64,000 bases of DNA from Harmothoe impar (GCA_947462335.1 OX381706.1:12686784-12750783); one strand, 5' to 3'. Positions 20,757 through 33,219 are shown, counted from the stretch's first letter. Made by a program: numbers and translations. The notes: generated by a model from the sequence alone, not told the origin.

Positions 20757-20799
20757 ATGGTATAGCCACACACAGGAGAGCTGCTAACATTAACCTCAT
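20757..20799 (-). CDS. first coding exon of the GH30 gene (signal peptide)
   Basis: On the minus strand an ATG at 20799 opens 14 codons that are strongly hydrophobic (RLMLAALLCVAIP), then a perfect donor GTAAGT at 20751-20756. A TATA box lies about 85 bp upstream. The exon ends in phase 1, whereas the best acceptor of the large exon is phase 0, so at least one small internal exon is expected in between; I could not find it. Assignment to the same gene rests on strand, spacing, TATA box and secretory N-terminus. Confidence 0.6.
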
Positions 20800-20882
20800 G
20801 GCTGCGGCCTCTTAGACCGGCTGGTGTCCCCTTCTTGTTGTCTCAGATACAGAAATGACAGTCCATGACCCCCGCCATGTTT

Positions 20883-20889
20883 TTTTATA
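20883..20889 (-). promoter_or_regulatory. TATA box of the GH30 gene
   Basis: TATAAAA on the minus strand; the start of transcription would fall near 20855, giving a short leader before the ATG at 20799. Confidence 0.6.
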
Positions 20890-22699
20890 CCATCATTCAG
20901 TGAGGAAACTAGGGCAGGTACAGGTGAGTGGTGGAGTGTAGGTGGGACTTACATAAGGTGGGTCAGGAGAACAGGTGAGGGAGTTACAGTAGGTAGGGCA
21001 GTGTGGTGGAGGAGTAATGTAGTAGGTAGGATAATGTAGTCTGCCCAGTGAGGGCCATGAATGACAAACCATGTGCGCATGGTCACCCCAGTGTCTATCA
21101 GGACGTTATGGATCATGCCCCACACATATGTGCACTGGTCGCACTTAGGCCAAGTATATACAATGGTGTGTTTCATGTTACCAGATCATATGTAGCACCG
21201 ACCCGACAGTGTTTTACCTAGTTTGAAAAAGAGAAATCATTTAGATATGATTTTCAGCATCAGGTTTGTGAGCATACGTATACATGATTCAGTTCTAGAA
21301 ACTTTTTAGGTTTAAGAGTTACATTAGAATACATTCTACGATAACTATTCTAGACGTTTTACCATATGACCTCAACCACACCTTTATTTGGCCAAAGTAA
21401 GAAAAGGGCCCACATTACTCTTATGTAACAATCATGTTGTATTCTCCTTCTCCATATACATGGTCCAAAGAATGCCCACGACTAGGACACACAGGTGATA
21501 CGTTCAGTTGGTTCTTTTTTAATAAGTATAAGCATGTCCAAGAGATTGCAATGATCCTTTTACGTCGTAATTAATGAACTACTACAATAAAGCAAAGAAA
21601 AGTAACACAGTGAGAAGAATCAAGTAGTAATTATGTACCGAGGAAAGGAATTTAACACAATGAGAAGAATCAAGTAGTAATAATGTCCTGAGCACAATGA
21701 GACAAAATTAATTCGAGAACTCTTTTGTTCCCCATCCGAGGCAGATTTAAATTGACCACAGCCAACATCGTTAGATTAAATTAACGCACATGAAGAGAGG
21801 AACATTCCTAAATGGTCCTCGCCATAGGCCTTTGCCTTTATTTTAGTATTTTTTCCTATTCAAATATGTTCCTTGGTCCATGAATGTGGTACAGGAACAC
21901 ATTATCCGATGGGTGGCGTAGGATACAGGATTTCTAGTACTTAGGCAAAGTGATTTTATTATTCACCTTGAAAAGAGAAGATAGCCTTTTCTAAATCATT
22001 CACTATAACTCATAGCCAATTAATCAGATATTGAGACCAGGTCTTGTTTCGTCACGTGATCCCTAGGGGTGTTTTACGAGAAATTCGGTTTAAAATATAC
22101 ACAGAAATACATGTCCACAAGTCCCCTCATCAATTGCAAATATTGCATTATTTATAAAAATCCAAATATTACAAGTCACAAATCTGTTCTGAAAGACATC
22201 GCAGGTCAGGTAAACTGCCGACACTTTAGGATAGTACCCGAACATGCTCCAGGTAATATTGATGTGGGAATAGGGCACCTGTTGACACAACGACCTGCTT
22301 ATACGTTGTATGCCTAGCCATGATAATCAATAAACACATGCATAACAACATTCTCATTGATAGTAGGCACACAGATAAGCTATAGGGTTATAGGGTTATA
22401 GGTTAGTCAGTAGTGGCTATCCCAAGTTTGTCATAGGCGCATTGGTCAAAATAACTTTTTTTCAAAAAGACTAAAGCAAAACTAACTTTTTAGTAAAAAT
22501 GACTAACAGTTATCATGCCTTAAAATAAAAAAGACTAAGGTGATTCAGTGGGTTTGACTAACCTGACAGCATTGACTAACATAGGTTGGTCATGTAATTA
22601 TTACTATAGGGAGCTAAATTATGACTAAGGGTACGTCTCTCAGTCAATTTCTGGCTCCCTGTACAACCAACTAACCTTAGTCTTCTCTTTTTTTATGCG
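20890..22699. other. intergenic host DNA
   Basis: No gene seen. 21590-21690 has a short duplicated motif (AGAAGAATCAAGTAGTAAT twice). From about 22390 on it is an old TGACTAACCT-family repeat, which resumes after the insertion ending at 23641. Confidence 0.5.
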
Positions 22700-23641
22700 T
22701 ACACTGTAAAAATACTCCGTTGAATATACAGAGAATCAATGCAAAACTTTACGGTGGATCATTGTAATTGTGATTTCGGTGAGGCAATATTAAGTCAACC
22801 AATTTTACTGTGAATATCTGTAATCCAGTACGGTGAAACACAGTTTATTCATTTACAGTGAAGCTATGTCTTGTAAAAATATTCTGTTGAATGAACAGAG
22901 AATCAATGTAAAATTTTATGGTGGATCATCATTATATATATTATTACGGTTGGACAATGTAAAATCGATCAATTTTACTTTGAATATCCGTAATTCAGCA
23001 CAGTGAAACACAGTTCATTTTACAGTGAAACACAGTTTATCAATTTTACAGTGAAGCTTAGTTTAATTGATGTTTAGTTTTATCACACCAGGTGGCAGTT
23101 TGGTTCATGAGGAGATGTTCATGGATGCTAAGAACACCATTTTTGTGGTCATACGAAAAATATATAGATAAACAGCTGTAAGGTTTGCTCCATAGCCATC
23201 CTAGAGAAACCTGTTCTCATGGACTGGCATTACAAAGTGTCATGAAGCATTTTATAAGGCTCTCATAGACTGATTCCTAATGATTAGGCCTGAAGTTTTG
23301 ACACTAAGATGCTATTGCTGATTGGACATGGTACCAAATTTGGCATGGAACCATATTGAGCATAGAGTTAGGTATTGGTGGTTAAATGGAGGGAAAAATA
23401 CTGGGATAAATGAGTTAAATATTGTTAAAACTATTGTTTAGGCACTGTATTATAACAACAGTGATGTTCCGTATTTTGTTGGATTAACAGTGATTCACTG
23501 GCACCACTGGGTGCCAGACTTTCACCGTTATAATTATGGAGAATTTAAAACGACAGTGAGCGTTATTTTTACGGTGAAATTCCAGCACCCAGTGTTGCCA
23601 GTGAATCTTCAATGTTTAAATGGAATTTTTTTTACAGTGTA
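22700..23641. mobile_element. 942-bp terminal-inverted-repeat element
   Basis: Starts TACACTGTAAAAA and ends in the inverted copy TTTTTTACAGTGTA. It is inserted into an older TGACTAACCT-family repeat that continues on both sides. It contains an internal direct repeat (AGAGAATCAATG...TTTTA(C/T)GGTGGATCAT at about 22730 and 22897). No ORF. Probably a non-autonomous DNA transposon. Confidence 0.6.
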
Positions 23642-24346
23642 GGGTTACTCATTTTGACTAGGTTTGTTTCTTAGCTATTTTAATATAAGTTAGACATTTC
23701 AACTGAGTTTGTTTGAGTTGATTTTTGGATATTTTTATTGCAACAACATCTCCTGTGAGGGAGTTTTTATAGTGATACAATGTTTTTATGAAATAAATAT
23801 CAGATCTTATATATCAGATCTTATTAGGGTGTACATTATATTCATTCACAGTATATACCAACGTCCAAGTGACTTAACTTGGGGCGTCGTATAGAGGTTG
23901 TTTCCTCTTCCTTTGGCACTATGTTGAATAACTAATGTTATACACAAACATATGGGTCAGACCCCACCAAAATGGACTAATTGGTGTTTTTTTGTCTTTT
24001 TCACCTTTCAGCAGCTTTTACGTGGACATACCTAATCATCACTTATATATCTTGATTTCATGTAAGAGAAAACACCCTAGGCTTTCCAGTAAAAAAAAGA
24101 ATTAATTTGTCGGACCATTATTTATGGAGTTATGGGCCCTCAAAGTGGAAAAATACCCCCAAAACAGGGTTCCAGGCAATTTCTATTTTATTCAAAAGCC
24201 GCCCATTTCGTATAAGGCCATCACAGCCCTTCCTATTCAGCTTTTTTTATTTGGTATATGTGTTTACTCAAATAATTAAGAGTGTTTACCCGGGTGTCTA
24301 GCCCCAAATTTCCTCCACAGTCCTGCAATTCAGAAATAACACTTGT
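23642..24346. other. intergenic host DNA
   Basis: Remainder of the interrupted repeat, then AT-rich sequence without recognisable genes. Confidence 0.5.
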
Positions 24347-25476
24347 GTATGCTCCGACACTTTTATATTTGGGGTCAAAATGCGCCAAATATTAAAGGCA
24401 CTGGAATGTATCAAATATAATCAAAATAAGTGGGGGCACTAGTATTAAAGCATGGAAAAAGAATTTTGTAATTATCTCTTTTTTCAAACTTCCCAGCACC
24501 AAAATAGTGATTTTGGACTTTTTTTAAAAGTGTCGGAGCATACATCAACGATGAAAATACTGAATATACAAGGTCTCTAGCACCCCCTGTTGCATTTTTG
24601 TGGGTTGTAATGGAATATTTTGGCTGTAATAGATGAATCTCCATTCGTCAGTGTCGAAATTTCGTTCAATTTCACCACACAGGCGCCACAAAGCGCGCGA
24701 ATGTAGCCGGTCTGTATACTCCGACACTTTTATGTATGCTCCGACACTTTATATTTTTGCCAAAAATGGAGCTCTCGCTCGCTTAATATTGCTTCCTCAT
24801 GCTACATATTGATTCGAAATTGTACCTAAGGGAGCCACCTACCCCTCATAACCTTTTTATATCGAATATATGTGTTTAGGCCTACTGTAGGGGTGGTTTT
24901 GGTGTGATTCACCTCACGAAATTGGAAAAATTTGAACTTATTTCGCCCCAACCAACCTCAAAGTCAGTCTGGTTGGTGCTATGTGTACTTATTATGATTC
25001 ACACACTTCTAGTTCATCAATTCATCATGCTTTACCTACGCTGGTAAGATGTATTTGGGTGCCAGAGCCCAATATAGTGATCCTTCGATAAAAGTGTCGG
25101 AGCATACACACGATATGGTTAAACTCTCATAGTGAATTTAATAATAATTTAATCAAACCAAATCCAACGCAGGCTAGATTTACTTGAAAGTATGCATATT
25201 GAGGATAGTGCACAGCAAGTTTGGGGATGAACAAGGCCATTTTGAGCAAACTAGAGAAAAGTTGGTGCCCACTGCCATTTTTTTCAAGATTTTCAAGATT
25301 TCCACAAAGTTTGTCGGCCTGTAACAGAAGAGGTTTTAGAGTGGTGATTACCAAACTTGGCATGCATTATTCTATATACTGTGGCTACTTGGAGGCCATA
25401 CTAGAAGGTTCTGTGGTGCTTTTAAAGCATTCTACCAGCTGTTTGATATTTTAGTCGTATGCTCCGACACTTTTAT
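24347..25476. repeat. cluster of six copies of a 20-bp CTCCGA motif
   Basis: GTATGCTCCGACACTTTTAT or a one- to two-base variant occurs at 24347-24366 (+), 24526-24543 (-), 24714-24733 (+), 24734-24752 (+), 25088-25107 (-) and 25457-25476 (+). The sequences between them differ in length and show no coding potential. Opposed pairs could be terminal repeats of nested short elements, but two copies sit directly head to tail. Confidence 0.75.
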
Positions 25477-27242
25477 AATAACATATGTTTGCCAGTGAAT
25501 AAAAACTGACAACCTGGGAGTTAAGCCGTCCAATTTATGTTTGCATGGAGCCAAGATACTAGTCTTTCAATAAAATAAACTTGCTTTAAGATTACTTGAG
25601 TTTGCTGAATTTTCAATCTGATATATTTCTGCCCCCAGATTAGTCCATTTTCGAGATTTCTGACCCATATATCAAATATGTAGACATATTTATATCAGGT
25701 CTAGAGGCATTTGTTTTGTTCATCACAACACATTTGATAGAAAAGTGGTATTCAGCTTATAGCTTTACTATTTCAGGGAGAGCTTGAAACTCGCTCTGAT
25801 GATACGCCTATGACGAACCTGGGATAGCCAGTACTGTCTAACATTTAAAACTTGTAGATTTTCACTACAGTTCACATTCTGGGCCATCCTGATGCATGGA
25901 GATGGGTAGTATCTTACTGAGGATAACGATGTCTACATACCCCTCCTCCATTAGTGCACATACAGGTAATGGGGGGTTTGCCTGCTTCCCCTCCCTTTCT
26001 AGGGACATCTCTTACGGAAAAAAACGACAAGGAATGAGCCCTGGAGAATTCTAGTACACAGAAAAAACTCGCTATATCCTTAGGACTGCCAGTATTTTTG
26101 GGTGCGCACTGCCACCGTGTATTGTTCCAATGCAAACGCAAAATCTTGGCTTTCAGGGGGCCCTTTTTACTATATGCGTTGGCCCGCTATATAAAAGACC
26201 TGACTGTACGGTACATTAAAATGTCTTTCAACACTAACTGTAGTGTATTGTTGTGTATGAATCATTGACTGGACTGTAAACAGTTAGTGTAGGTACGCAG
26301 TAGAATCTACTGTAGATCTACAGTACAATATATTGTAAAATGGATTTACAGTAGAAACTACTGTAGATTTACATTAGATTGTACTGTTTACCTACAATGA
26401 ACTGTATACCTACAGTAGAATCTACTCTACACCTACAAAAATGGCAACCAACTTTTCACAGTGTGTTGTTGGCTTGCTTGTCACACAATTAGACAGAGTT
26501 ATTATCTAGAAGGATGTTATAACCATAGAGGTGCTATGAGCTTTTGGATATTGAAGCAATAATAGAGCGCCCAAATCCCCCAATAAAAGCAGCTGGCATC
26601 ATGGAACAGTATTATTATGTTCTAAAACCGAGACCATATCCATGAAGTTCTTTGACTTCGATATAGAAAACAGTACTTGCAGTTCCAAATTCACGCTTGC
26701 AATATATATTACTTCCATATTCCTTGGATGTATTCCCGGTATAAATTTTCATCATCTAAACAGTCCAGATCAAACATATCCTAATGTCTCCCAAACCAGT
26801 ATGGCTTGATTATGTTAAATTGTTATCGGACGTCATATGTCCCCATGCTACCGCACACCACTTCACAGGCGGAAATTAGGGTGGAGCAGCCACTATCAAG
26901 AGACCAACTATCAGACACCAACTAATTACTCTCCCAATAAATCATTCCAAGGACCCAGTCACAGAGAGCCCCTATTGGAGGCTTCAATCTGTGGAGTTAT
27001 TTCCCAGAAGATAAGTGGCTTGATCCATACCACTTCAATTGGTATTGCAAAGGCCTTCAGAGCTTGTTGGGGGTCTCTGTGTTCTCAATACTTGGGGAAC
27101 TAGCCATGTAGTCTTCAAGGGAAGAGGTCATTGGTGAAGGCAGACCTCTGTCTGTATGAGGAAATGGTACCAGCAGAGCATTAAGAGATTAATTGGCTCT
27201 ACTAGTGGCCTGGTGGAAATGGGGTGCAGAGAGCGCACATAA
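25477..27242. other. intergenic host DNA with palindromic AT-rich tract
   Basis: No gene. At about 26280-26440 the sequence is a run of self-complementary blocks around CAGTAGAATCTACTGTAG, bounded by ACACTAAC and TTCACAGTGTG. It is probably a short fold-back transposon remnant. Other stretches show nothing. Confidence 0.45.
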
Positions 27243-27480
27243 TTCAACCCTTTAAGAACCGCATAACGCATCAATACATCATGCCTCCGGTTGTCATAAT
27301 GCATGAAAGCAACCCTGTCGTGTAACTCGCCAGTGCTGCATTCAAGCACAATGCCGACCCCAAGATGCTCCTGAAGGGTCGTCATGATGCAACATGGAAA
27401 GTGTTACTCACCGGGGCTGCATCGGTTCATCATGACAATAACTGTCATATTTTTACGACATGCTGTCCTGAAAGGGTTAA
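27243..27480. mobile_element. MITE with CCCTTTAAG ends, piggyBac-like
   Basis: The left end AACCCTTTAAGAAC and the right end GTCCTGAAAGGGTTAA are inverted repeats, with TTAA at the right border. Internal sequence has the family hallmarks (ATCATGCC, GTAACTCGCCAGTGCTGCATT). Better preserved TTAA borders are seen at 36138-36347, which is the reason for calling it piggyBac-like. Non-coding. Confidence 0.6.
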
Positions 27481-28000
27481 CATACTGATGGCCATAGGTG
27501 TTTGAGCAATGATCACTGATGATGAAAATCTGAATGTAATTAACAAGCTGATTTGCTAAGAAGTCTGGCTTGGTATCCAAGGGAAACCACCATATTAGAC
27601 CCAGATCCTGCCGATTAAGTTAGCTGAATTTAATCCAATATGTATGTATATTTAAGGACATATGATTCAGATCCATTGAGAATTTACATCCAACGAGTAG
27701 ATCCCCTTCACATGCAAAGGCAATGTATTCTATATTTTTTATCTTTTTGTTCAGAGCAGGTATTCAATGACCAAATAGTGACTGTTGGCATTCTTAGCCC
27801 TTATCCATGGTCTATAGGATATATATGGAGCTTTTTTTTCATGCCGAGGTGGTGGCGTAGGACGAGGTATATGATGTTTGCACTTTATGTGAAGTCAGAA
27901 CTGGCGCCGCCATCTTGGATTGCGACGCCATCTTGGATTAAGGAGTCACATCACAAATTTATGCTATATGATAACAATAATTTAGATCAACCTTTGATAG
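27481..28000. other. intergenic host DNA
   Basis: An open frame of about 150 codons at 27640-28089 runs into the tandem array and has no domain I recognise; I treat it as chance. Nothing else seen. Confidence 0.45.
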
Positions 28001-28610
28001 TTCCTGAGGTTGATTATAATTATACAGGTCTACCCCCCCCCCCTAATATGGACTCAAGGAATTCAATGGTTCTTTTGGTTTGTTGCTAATACAGCTTGTC
28101 GCCTAGCAACATATATATTCTAATTGTTTAAATGCCTAGCATCACACATTTCCAGGGTCCTGAGGTTGATAATAATCATACATACACCCCCTAATAAATA
28201 CCCAAGGAATTCAATGGTTCTATTGGTTTGCTGCTAATACAGCTGGTTGCCTAGGAACATATATTCGAATTGTTTATCTGCTTAGCACCATACATTTCCA
28301 TGGTCCTGAGGTTGATTATAATCATACATACCCCCCACCCCTAATATGGACCCAAGGAATTCAATGTTTCTGTTAGTTTGTTGCTGATCCAGCTGGTTGC
28401 CTAGCAACAGCTATTTTAATTGTTTATCTGCTTAGCAACACACATTTCCATGGTCCTGAGGTTGATTATAATCATACCTACCCCCCTAGTATGGACCCAA
28501 GAAATTCAATGGCTCCATTAGTTTGTTGCTAATACAGCTGGTTGCCTAGCAACATATATTCTAATTGTTTATCTGCCTAGCAACACACATTTTCATCCCC
28601 CCTAACATGG
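28001..28610 (+). repeat. tandem array, about 150-bp unit, with RFX X-box palindromes
   Basis: Four units begin TCCTGAGGTTGAT at about 28002, 28158, 28304 and 28454, and a fading copy follows. Each contains ATGGACYCAAGGAATTCAATG and a palindrome GTTGCCTAGCAAC or a one-base variant (28098-28110, 28246-28258, 28396-28408, 28541-28553). The palindrome fits the RFX-family X-box consensus. A second half site (CTAGCAACACAC) sits about 30 bp further on. Confidence 0.8.
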
Positions 28611-28754
28611 ACAGAAGGAATTCATAAGAACTGCCATATATGAAGTTATATCATCCTTCCCCCTGATAACCCCTCCCCCCCTTTGCTTTTTTGGTGTCTT
28701 GAATGGGTCCCCTTCAAATATACCACCCATGTAGACATCATGTTCTTTTGAATG

Positions 28755-28827
28755 CAAGAATTGCAGTTGTTGCCGCATATAAAAATGCCTGAGGCATTTT
28801 TTTACGTGGCAACAACTGAAATTCTTG
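28755..28827 (+). other. near-perfect 73-nt hairpin
   Basis: The arm starting CAAGAATTGCAGTTGTTGCC pairs with GGCAACAACTGAAATTCTTG, with about two mismatches. An inner stem AAAAATGCC/GGCATTTTT closes on a 3-nt loop. It has the size of a microRNA precursor, but the loop is very tight and the stem almost perfect, so a tiny fold-back element is equally possible. Confidence 0.6.
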
Positions 28828-29451
28828 TTATCTTCGATGTGACCTTTCCATATCGTAAAATGTAATGGTTATTCTAGTAAAGAAAAAGCGATGACATCAA
28901 AGGCACTGCAGGTCATTGTTCCTTAATAGGAAATGTAAGGAGGTTTAACAAAAAGTGCAATTACTCACCATTTTCCAGGTATCATTTATTTTCATTGCGA
29001 TGCAAATCTGCAGAGGAGCACTCTGGCGTTAAAGCTGCATGGGTAGTACAATGTATAATTAAAAGCAGGCTGGAAATGGACCAGGACGTAGTATTCAGTT
29101 TCTAGCACACACAGCAGTGACTCTCCCATAGGTGTAGTGGACTAATCAGTGTGGCTCGATCAGGGGACCAAGTCACTCTGTTGGAATTAGTGACGCACAT
29201 CATAGCTATACCATAGCAACACCAATCAGATCGCAGGTTACATAATGTTACATGATTGAACAAAAAGCCTGAGAAATTACAGACATCATGGATCCGTCTC
29301 CTTCTTCTTTCCTCTCGTATTTTTTTTTGGAGAACTGCATTTAACCGTGTTGCACAGCGAGCAGCCTGTTGACCAAGCTATTCTGTCAGGGGAGGCTGGT
29401 CTATCGCAGCTTTGCTGATTAAGTAGATTAATTACTTTGATTAATTTATCT
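28828..29451. other. intergenic host DNA
   Basis: No gene or clear repeat seen. Confidence 0.4.
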
Positions 29452-29672
29452 TACTGTAAAACCTCGCGTATAAGCCGCGGCTAGACGGTGCAGCTTATAG
29501 CATCAGCCCAGGGTCAGGGTGTGGCTTATACGCTTTTTTTTTAAAGTTTTTGCTACCTTGGTACGGTACTAAAAGTCACCGTAATCAGATTGCTGGTGCA
29601 GCTTATATGATCGGCCCAAAGTCGGGGTGTGGCTTATACGCGAGTTAGTCTTATACACAAGGTTTTAGGGTA
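29452..29672. mobile_element. MITE with GTAAAACCTCGCGTATAAG ends
   Basis: Starts TACTGTAAAACCTCGCGTAT; the inverse of its right end starts TACCCTAAAACCTTGTGTAT. Internal direct copies of GGTGCAGCTTATA and GTGTGGCTTATACGC are present. TA at both borders and the TAAAACCTCG end fit Tc1/mariner-pogo type MITEs. A shorter relative is at 32780-32893. Confidence 0.6.
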
Positions 29673-31378
29673 ATAGTCATGTCTATAAAGGAGAACAGTA
29701 GTCCGCTACCTTCCTCTCTATGACATGAATTATTGTCCAAGAGACCACTTTGATTAATCACATACAATTGAATATATAATACTGATTCCACTAGAGCAGA
29801 TCATATCTGACGGCTGGATCGTAGTTTAATTAATATGTGATTAGAGCTCCCCTGGTTTAAAATTTTGTCAGATTACTGTAAACCAATAAATGTTTGCACT
29901 GTATATATTCTTGTAGATTTCATGTTTTTTTTTTTAATCCGCAATAATATGTACAACGCAAATAGTTATTCAATGTACTTATACAACTACCATATATTAA
30001 AATCTCAAATTTGATTTGGCGTGAGTTTCAGCAAATCTGTAAGAATTTATACCCGTGAAAATAATGACATTCACAGTACATCGAGAGGCAAACTTTGAAT
30101 TTGAAAGGATTACCCATCTATTCATAGGGCACCACCAAGGTGTTTTACAAGGGCTGACCTATCTTCAAATGTCAATGATATTACATCAACACCTAGTCCT
30201 ATGAAGCATAGTTTTCATAGCTCGTATTACATTATGCTTTCCAATATACTGTTATGATAAAAATACATTTTTCGCTTTTCCCAAGTCGTCCAATTATCTT
30301 ATTCATTTTACAACCCTGATAAAGCAAAAAGGTGTGCTAATGCAAACAATTGATGCTACTATTAACATAGTATGTTTTGAATTCCAACTGAGGCGACCGT
30401 TGATATCTGCATAATTTTTGTAGAATGATCTGTTCAGTATAATAGACAATCAAATTGAAATTGAGATAAGATTAAAATTTAAACATTGTGGTCCTTTCCC
30501 TAGGTCATCCAGTAAACACTATAGTTAGAATCTAATCATCTGAGTCAGTGTATGCAGTAAGACTGACATAATAACTAAACTGTAGTGCAGTATTAGGCAG
30601 TATGGCATGATTGGGTCATTTCAACAGCTGTCAGTCTAAAGTCTGCTATATAGTAGGCCATGATTACCCAAGGGTGCAGTTTGTTGATTGGTTGAGGGGC
30701 TTGGAGTGATGCTGAAGGCCTTTGGGTAAGAGGTTCCACGTGTTTTAAGGTACCGTATCATTCCGATTAAGCGCTGGGCACTTTTCGAATTTGCAGGACC
30801 TTCACACCCAAGTGAGGTGCTTCTACAAGATCCTATTTTCGAACTTAAGCCACATTTCAAGCCCCTCATACCCCTGTCACTTATACAAGACTGGTCCTTA
30901 TTCTATAGAGAGGTTACGATTCACCAACTTGTACTGGTACATGAACGGCATGGGCTAGGATCGAGCTCCTAAGACCAGTATTTGTGTTTTAAGGGATAAA
31001 GGCAAGTTGATATTTCAGTGCAGATTGGTTTCTGAGACCAGTATATGGCTCAAACCTCTGACCTATGTTGTTTTGGCTATTTCTGGCCCTTTTCAGGCTT
31101 ATAGCCCTACAGAATAACCAGTTTTGCACCAATTCTTTCAAAAATTGGGCATATGTGAGAAAACATCTCAACAATTCAGGATTTTTCTTTTTTTTGTGTA
31201 TTGGGCCAATATTTTTCGTTTTTAGGCCCTCCAAAGGCCCAAAAACCCTTAAAAACGTCAAAAATCCAAACAGTATCCATTGTACCCCAGATCGTGAGGT
31301 AACTATTGTGTCTTTTGCCAGAAAAAAGAAATTTTGAAAAAAATTCCAGCCTCCAGGACCAAATGTGTATTGTGATAC
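29673..31378. other. intergenic host DNA
   Basis: Short open frames around 30636-30869 and 30989-31337 lack any recognisable domain. No gene called. Confidence 0.4.
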
Positions 31379-31955
31379 TTATTTTGGTCTCGGAGTCACC
31401 CTCTTATTTTAGTCTCGGAGTCACTCGCCTTGCTGATAATAGTGAAACCCACACAGAATTGTTAATATCCTATATATTTTAGTTATCTTTAGTGCCACTG
31501 CTTCCTATCCACCCCCTCTAATGCTCTAAACCAGAAATCTGATGATTCCGCTAATTTAACCTACATTTATACAATATCTTATTTTGGTCCAAAATAAGGT
31601 GAAATAGCCGCTTTTTAGGCCAGTACAGTGCCAAGTAGGTTCAACGAAGGATCCTAATGGTCCATATTTCCTAAAGTATATACCATCAGGATATTGTAGA
31701 GTGATTTTGACAATTAATTGAACCTTTTTGAGTGAACTAGGGTAAAATGAGAGTATGTTGTTAACATTTTAATATTTTTGATAAATCTTCAATATTCATC
31801 GAGCTGTATCTCAAAAACTATTTTTCTGAGGGTATCCATTCTTGGTATGTCTTAAGATATATGTAGTCCCAGTTTGTAAACAAAGTTATTAGTTGCTGTT
31901 ATGTACTTTAAGACATAATGTACATAATCACCTTATTTTGGTCTCGGAGTCACTC
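31379..31955 (+). repeat. three direct copies of a GGTCTCGGAGTCAC motif
   Basis: TTATTTTGGTCTCGGAGTCA occurs at 31379-31398, with an A variant at 31404-31426 and again at 31933-31955 followed by CTCG. Copies two and three share the flank TCACTCG and enclose about 500 bp, so they may bound a short element. Function unknown. Confidence 0.6.
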
Positions 31956-32779
31956 GAAAACTGACAATCGAGTTCGTGAGGCAATAAAAAATGAACCGCT
32001 AGGGTTAGAGTATCAAAATGTGTTGCAAGGAGCCGAGATATATACCTTTCAATAATGTGAACTTGTTTAGATATATTAAGAACTTTCTGATTTGTCCTTC
32101 CTCTATCCTAAAACAACATAAGTCAGGAATTTGAGCCATATATAGGTTTTGAGGGATAAAGGCAATTACAGCTGAGACTCATGTTGGTTTTGAGGGATAG
32201 AGGCTTTTTAGGGATAGGGCAGATATTTTGAGGGATAAGGGCTTTTGAGCTTCGGTGCAATATTCCAACCATTTGTGAGTCTCAAGCCCTGGCAAGTTAC
32301 TCACTAGTAGTCCATGAGCTGAGCAATTTCTGAGTCTCACATGGGAGGAACAAACCAGACAATATTTATTGGATTAGTATATGTGTGGGGAGCCCAAATC
32401 ACTTTGCTAGACATCCGGATCACCCAGCTTAGCTTTGTAATCCTCTGAAATATGTCTAAATCACGTTTTTTGTCATGTTTTCACATTTTCAGGTCTAGAT
32501 TCCTTAATAAGTGGGTTAGAAGGCTAAATCCAGTTCCAAAATGATGCTCTTTAAATAGGTCATTTTTAGATTGCCTTAGATTATGTTCATCTAATTCAGA
32601 TTTAGTGAGAATTAATTGAAATAATTATGGTTGTTTAAATGAAATAATCAGATAATTGACTTTGAATTAAATAATGCATGTATAGTTCTGATTAGCTTAA
32701 ACTCATTATTACACCCAAATAGGTAGCTAGGATGCTATATAAATGAAATAGCACCTTTTGCTATTGTGTAGGGGTTTTC
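31956..32779. other. intergenic host DNA
   Basis: 32250-32310 is an inverted match to 36210-36260 (ATTCCAACCATTTGTGAGTC). Otherwise nothing recognisable. Confidence 0.4.
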
Positions 32780-32893
32780 TACCGTAAAACTTTGCATATA
32801 GGCAGTGGCTAGTACACAAATCAGATCGCTGGTGTGGGGGCTTATAGGATCAGCCCAAAGTCTAGGTGCGGCTAATACTTGAGTTTTACAGTA
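32780..32893. mobile_element. short MITE related to 29452-29672
   Basis: Ends TACCGTAAAACTTTGCATAT and, inverted, TACTGTAAAACTCAAGTATT. The interior shares CTTATAGGATCAGCCCAAAG with the longer copy. Confidence 0.55.
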
Positions 32894-32920
32894 TTATGGG
32901 AAACCATATGTGACACAATC

Positions 32921-33219
32921 TGTGAAAAGGTACCTTAATGCCGGGTATACTAAGGTACCTTCTCCCAGTACATGTCACATATACCTCAAAACCTTGCGTA
33001 TGAGCCGTTACCTGTACCCTCCATTCCGTATGGGGCATCAGGTAACCTTTTCCCATTTACCCTTGGTACTGGATCTCGTTCCCAGGTATCAGCACCGATC
33101 ACCTACCCAGCTATATAAGGCGGCCCACGACATCTGGTTGTTTCCCAGTCTTGGGCCAGTCTTGGACACCTAAATAAAGTCTTTAATGTTATATAATGTT
33201 TTGCGGACCTAAGGAGGCA
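32921..33219 (+). mobile_element. possible solo LTR (TATA plus AATAAA)
   Basis: A TATATAA at 33112-33118 is followed 55 bp later by AATAAA at 33173-33178, with a GC-richer upstream part that starts with an inverted pair of AAGGTACCTT. This compact promoter/poly(A) layout is typical of a small LTR. I could not find target repeats, so the borders are approximate. It is not related to the LTR at 2446. Confidence 0.35.

Noticed and set aside
27640..28089. 149-aa plus-strand ORF
   Set aside because: Runs into a tandem satellite and has no recognisable domain or splice context.
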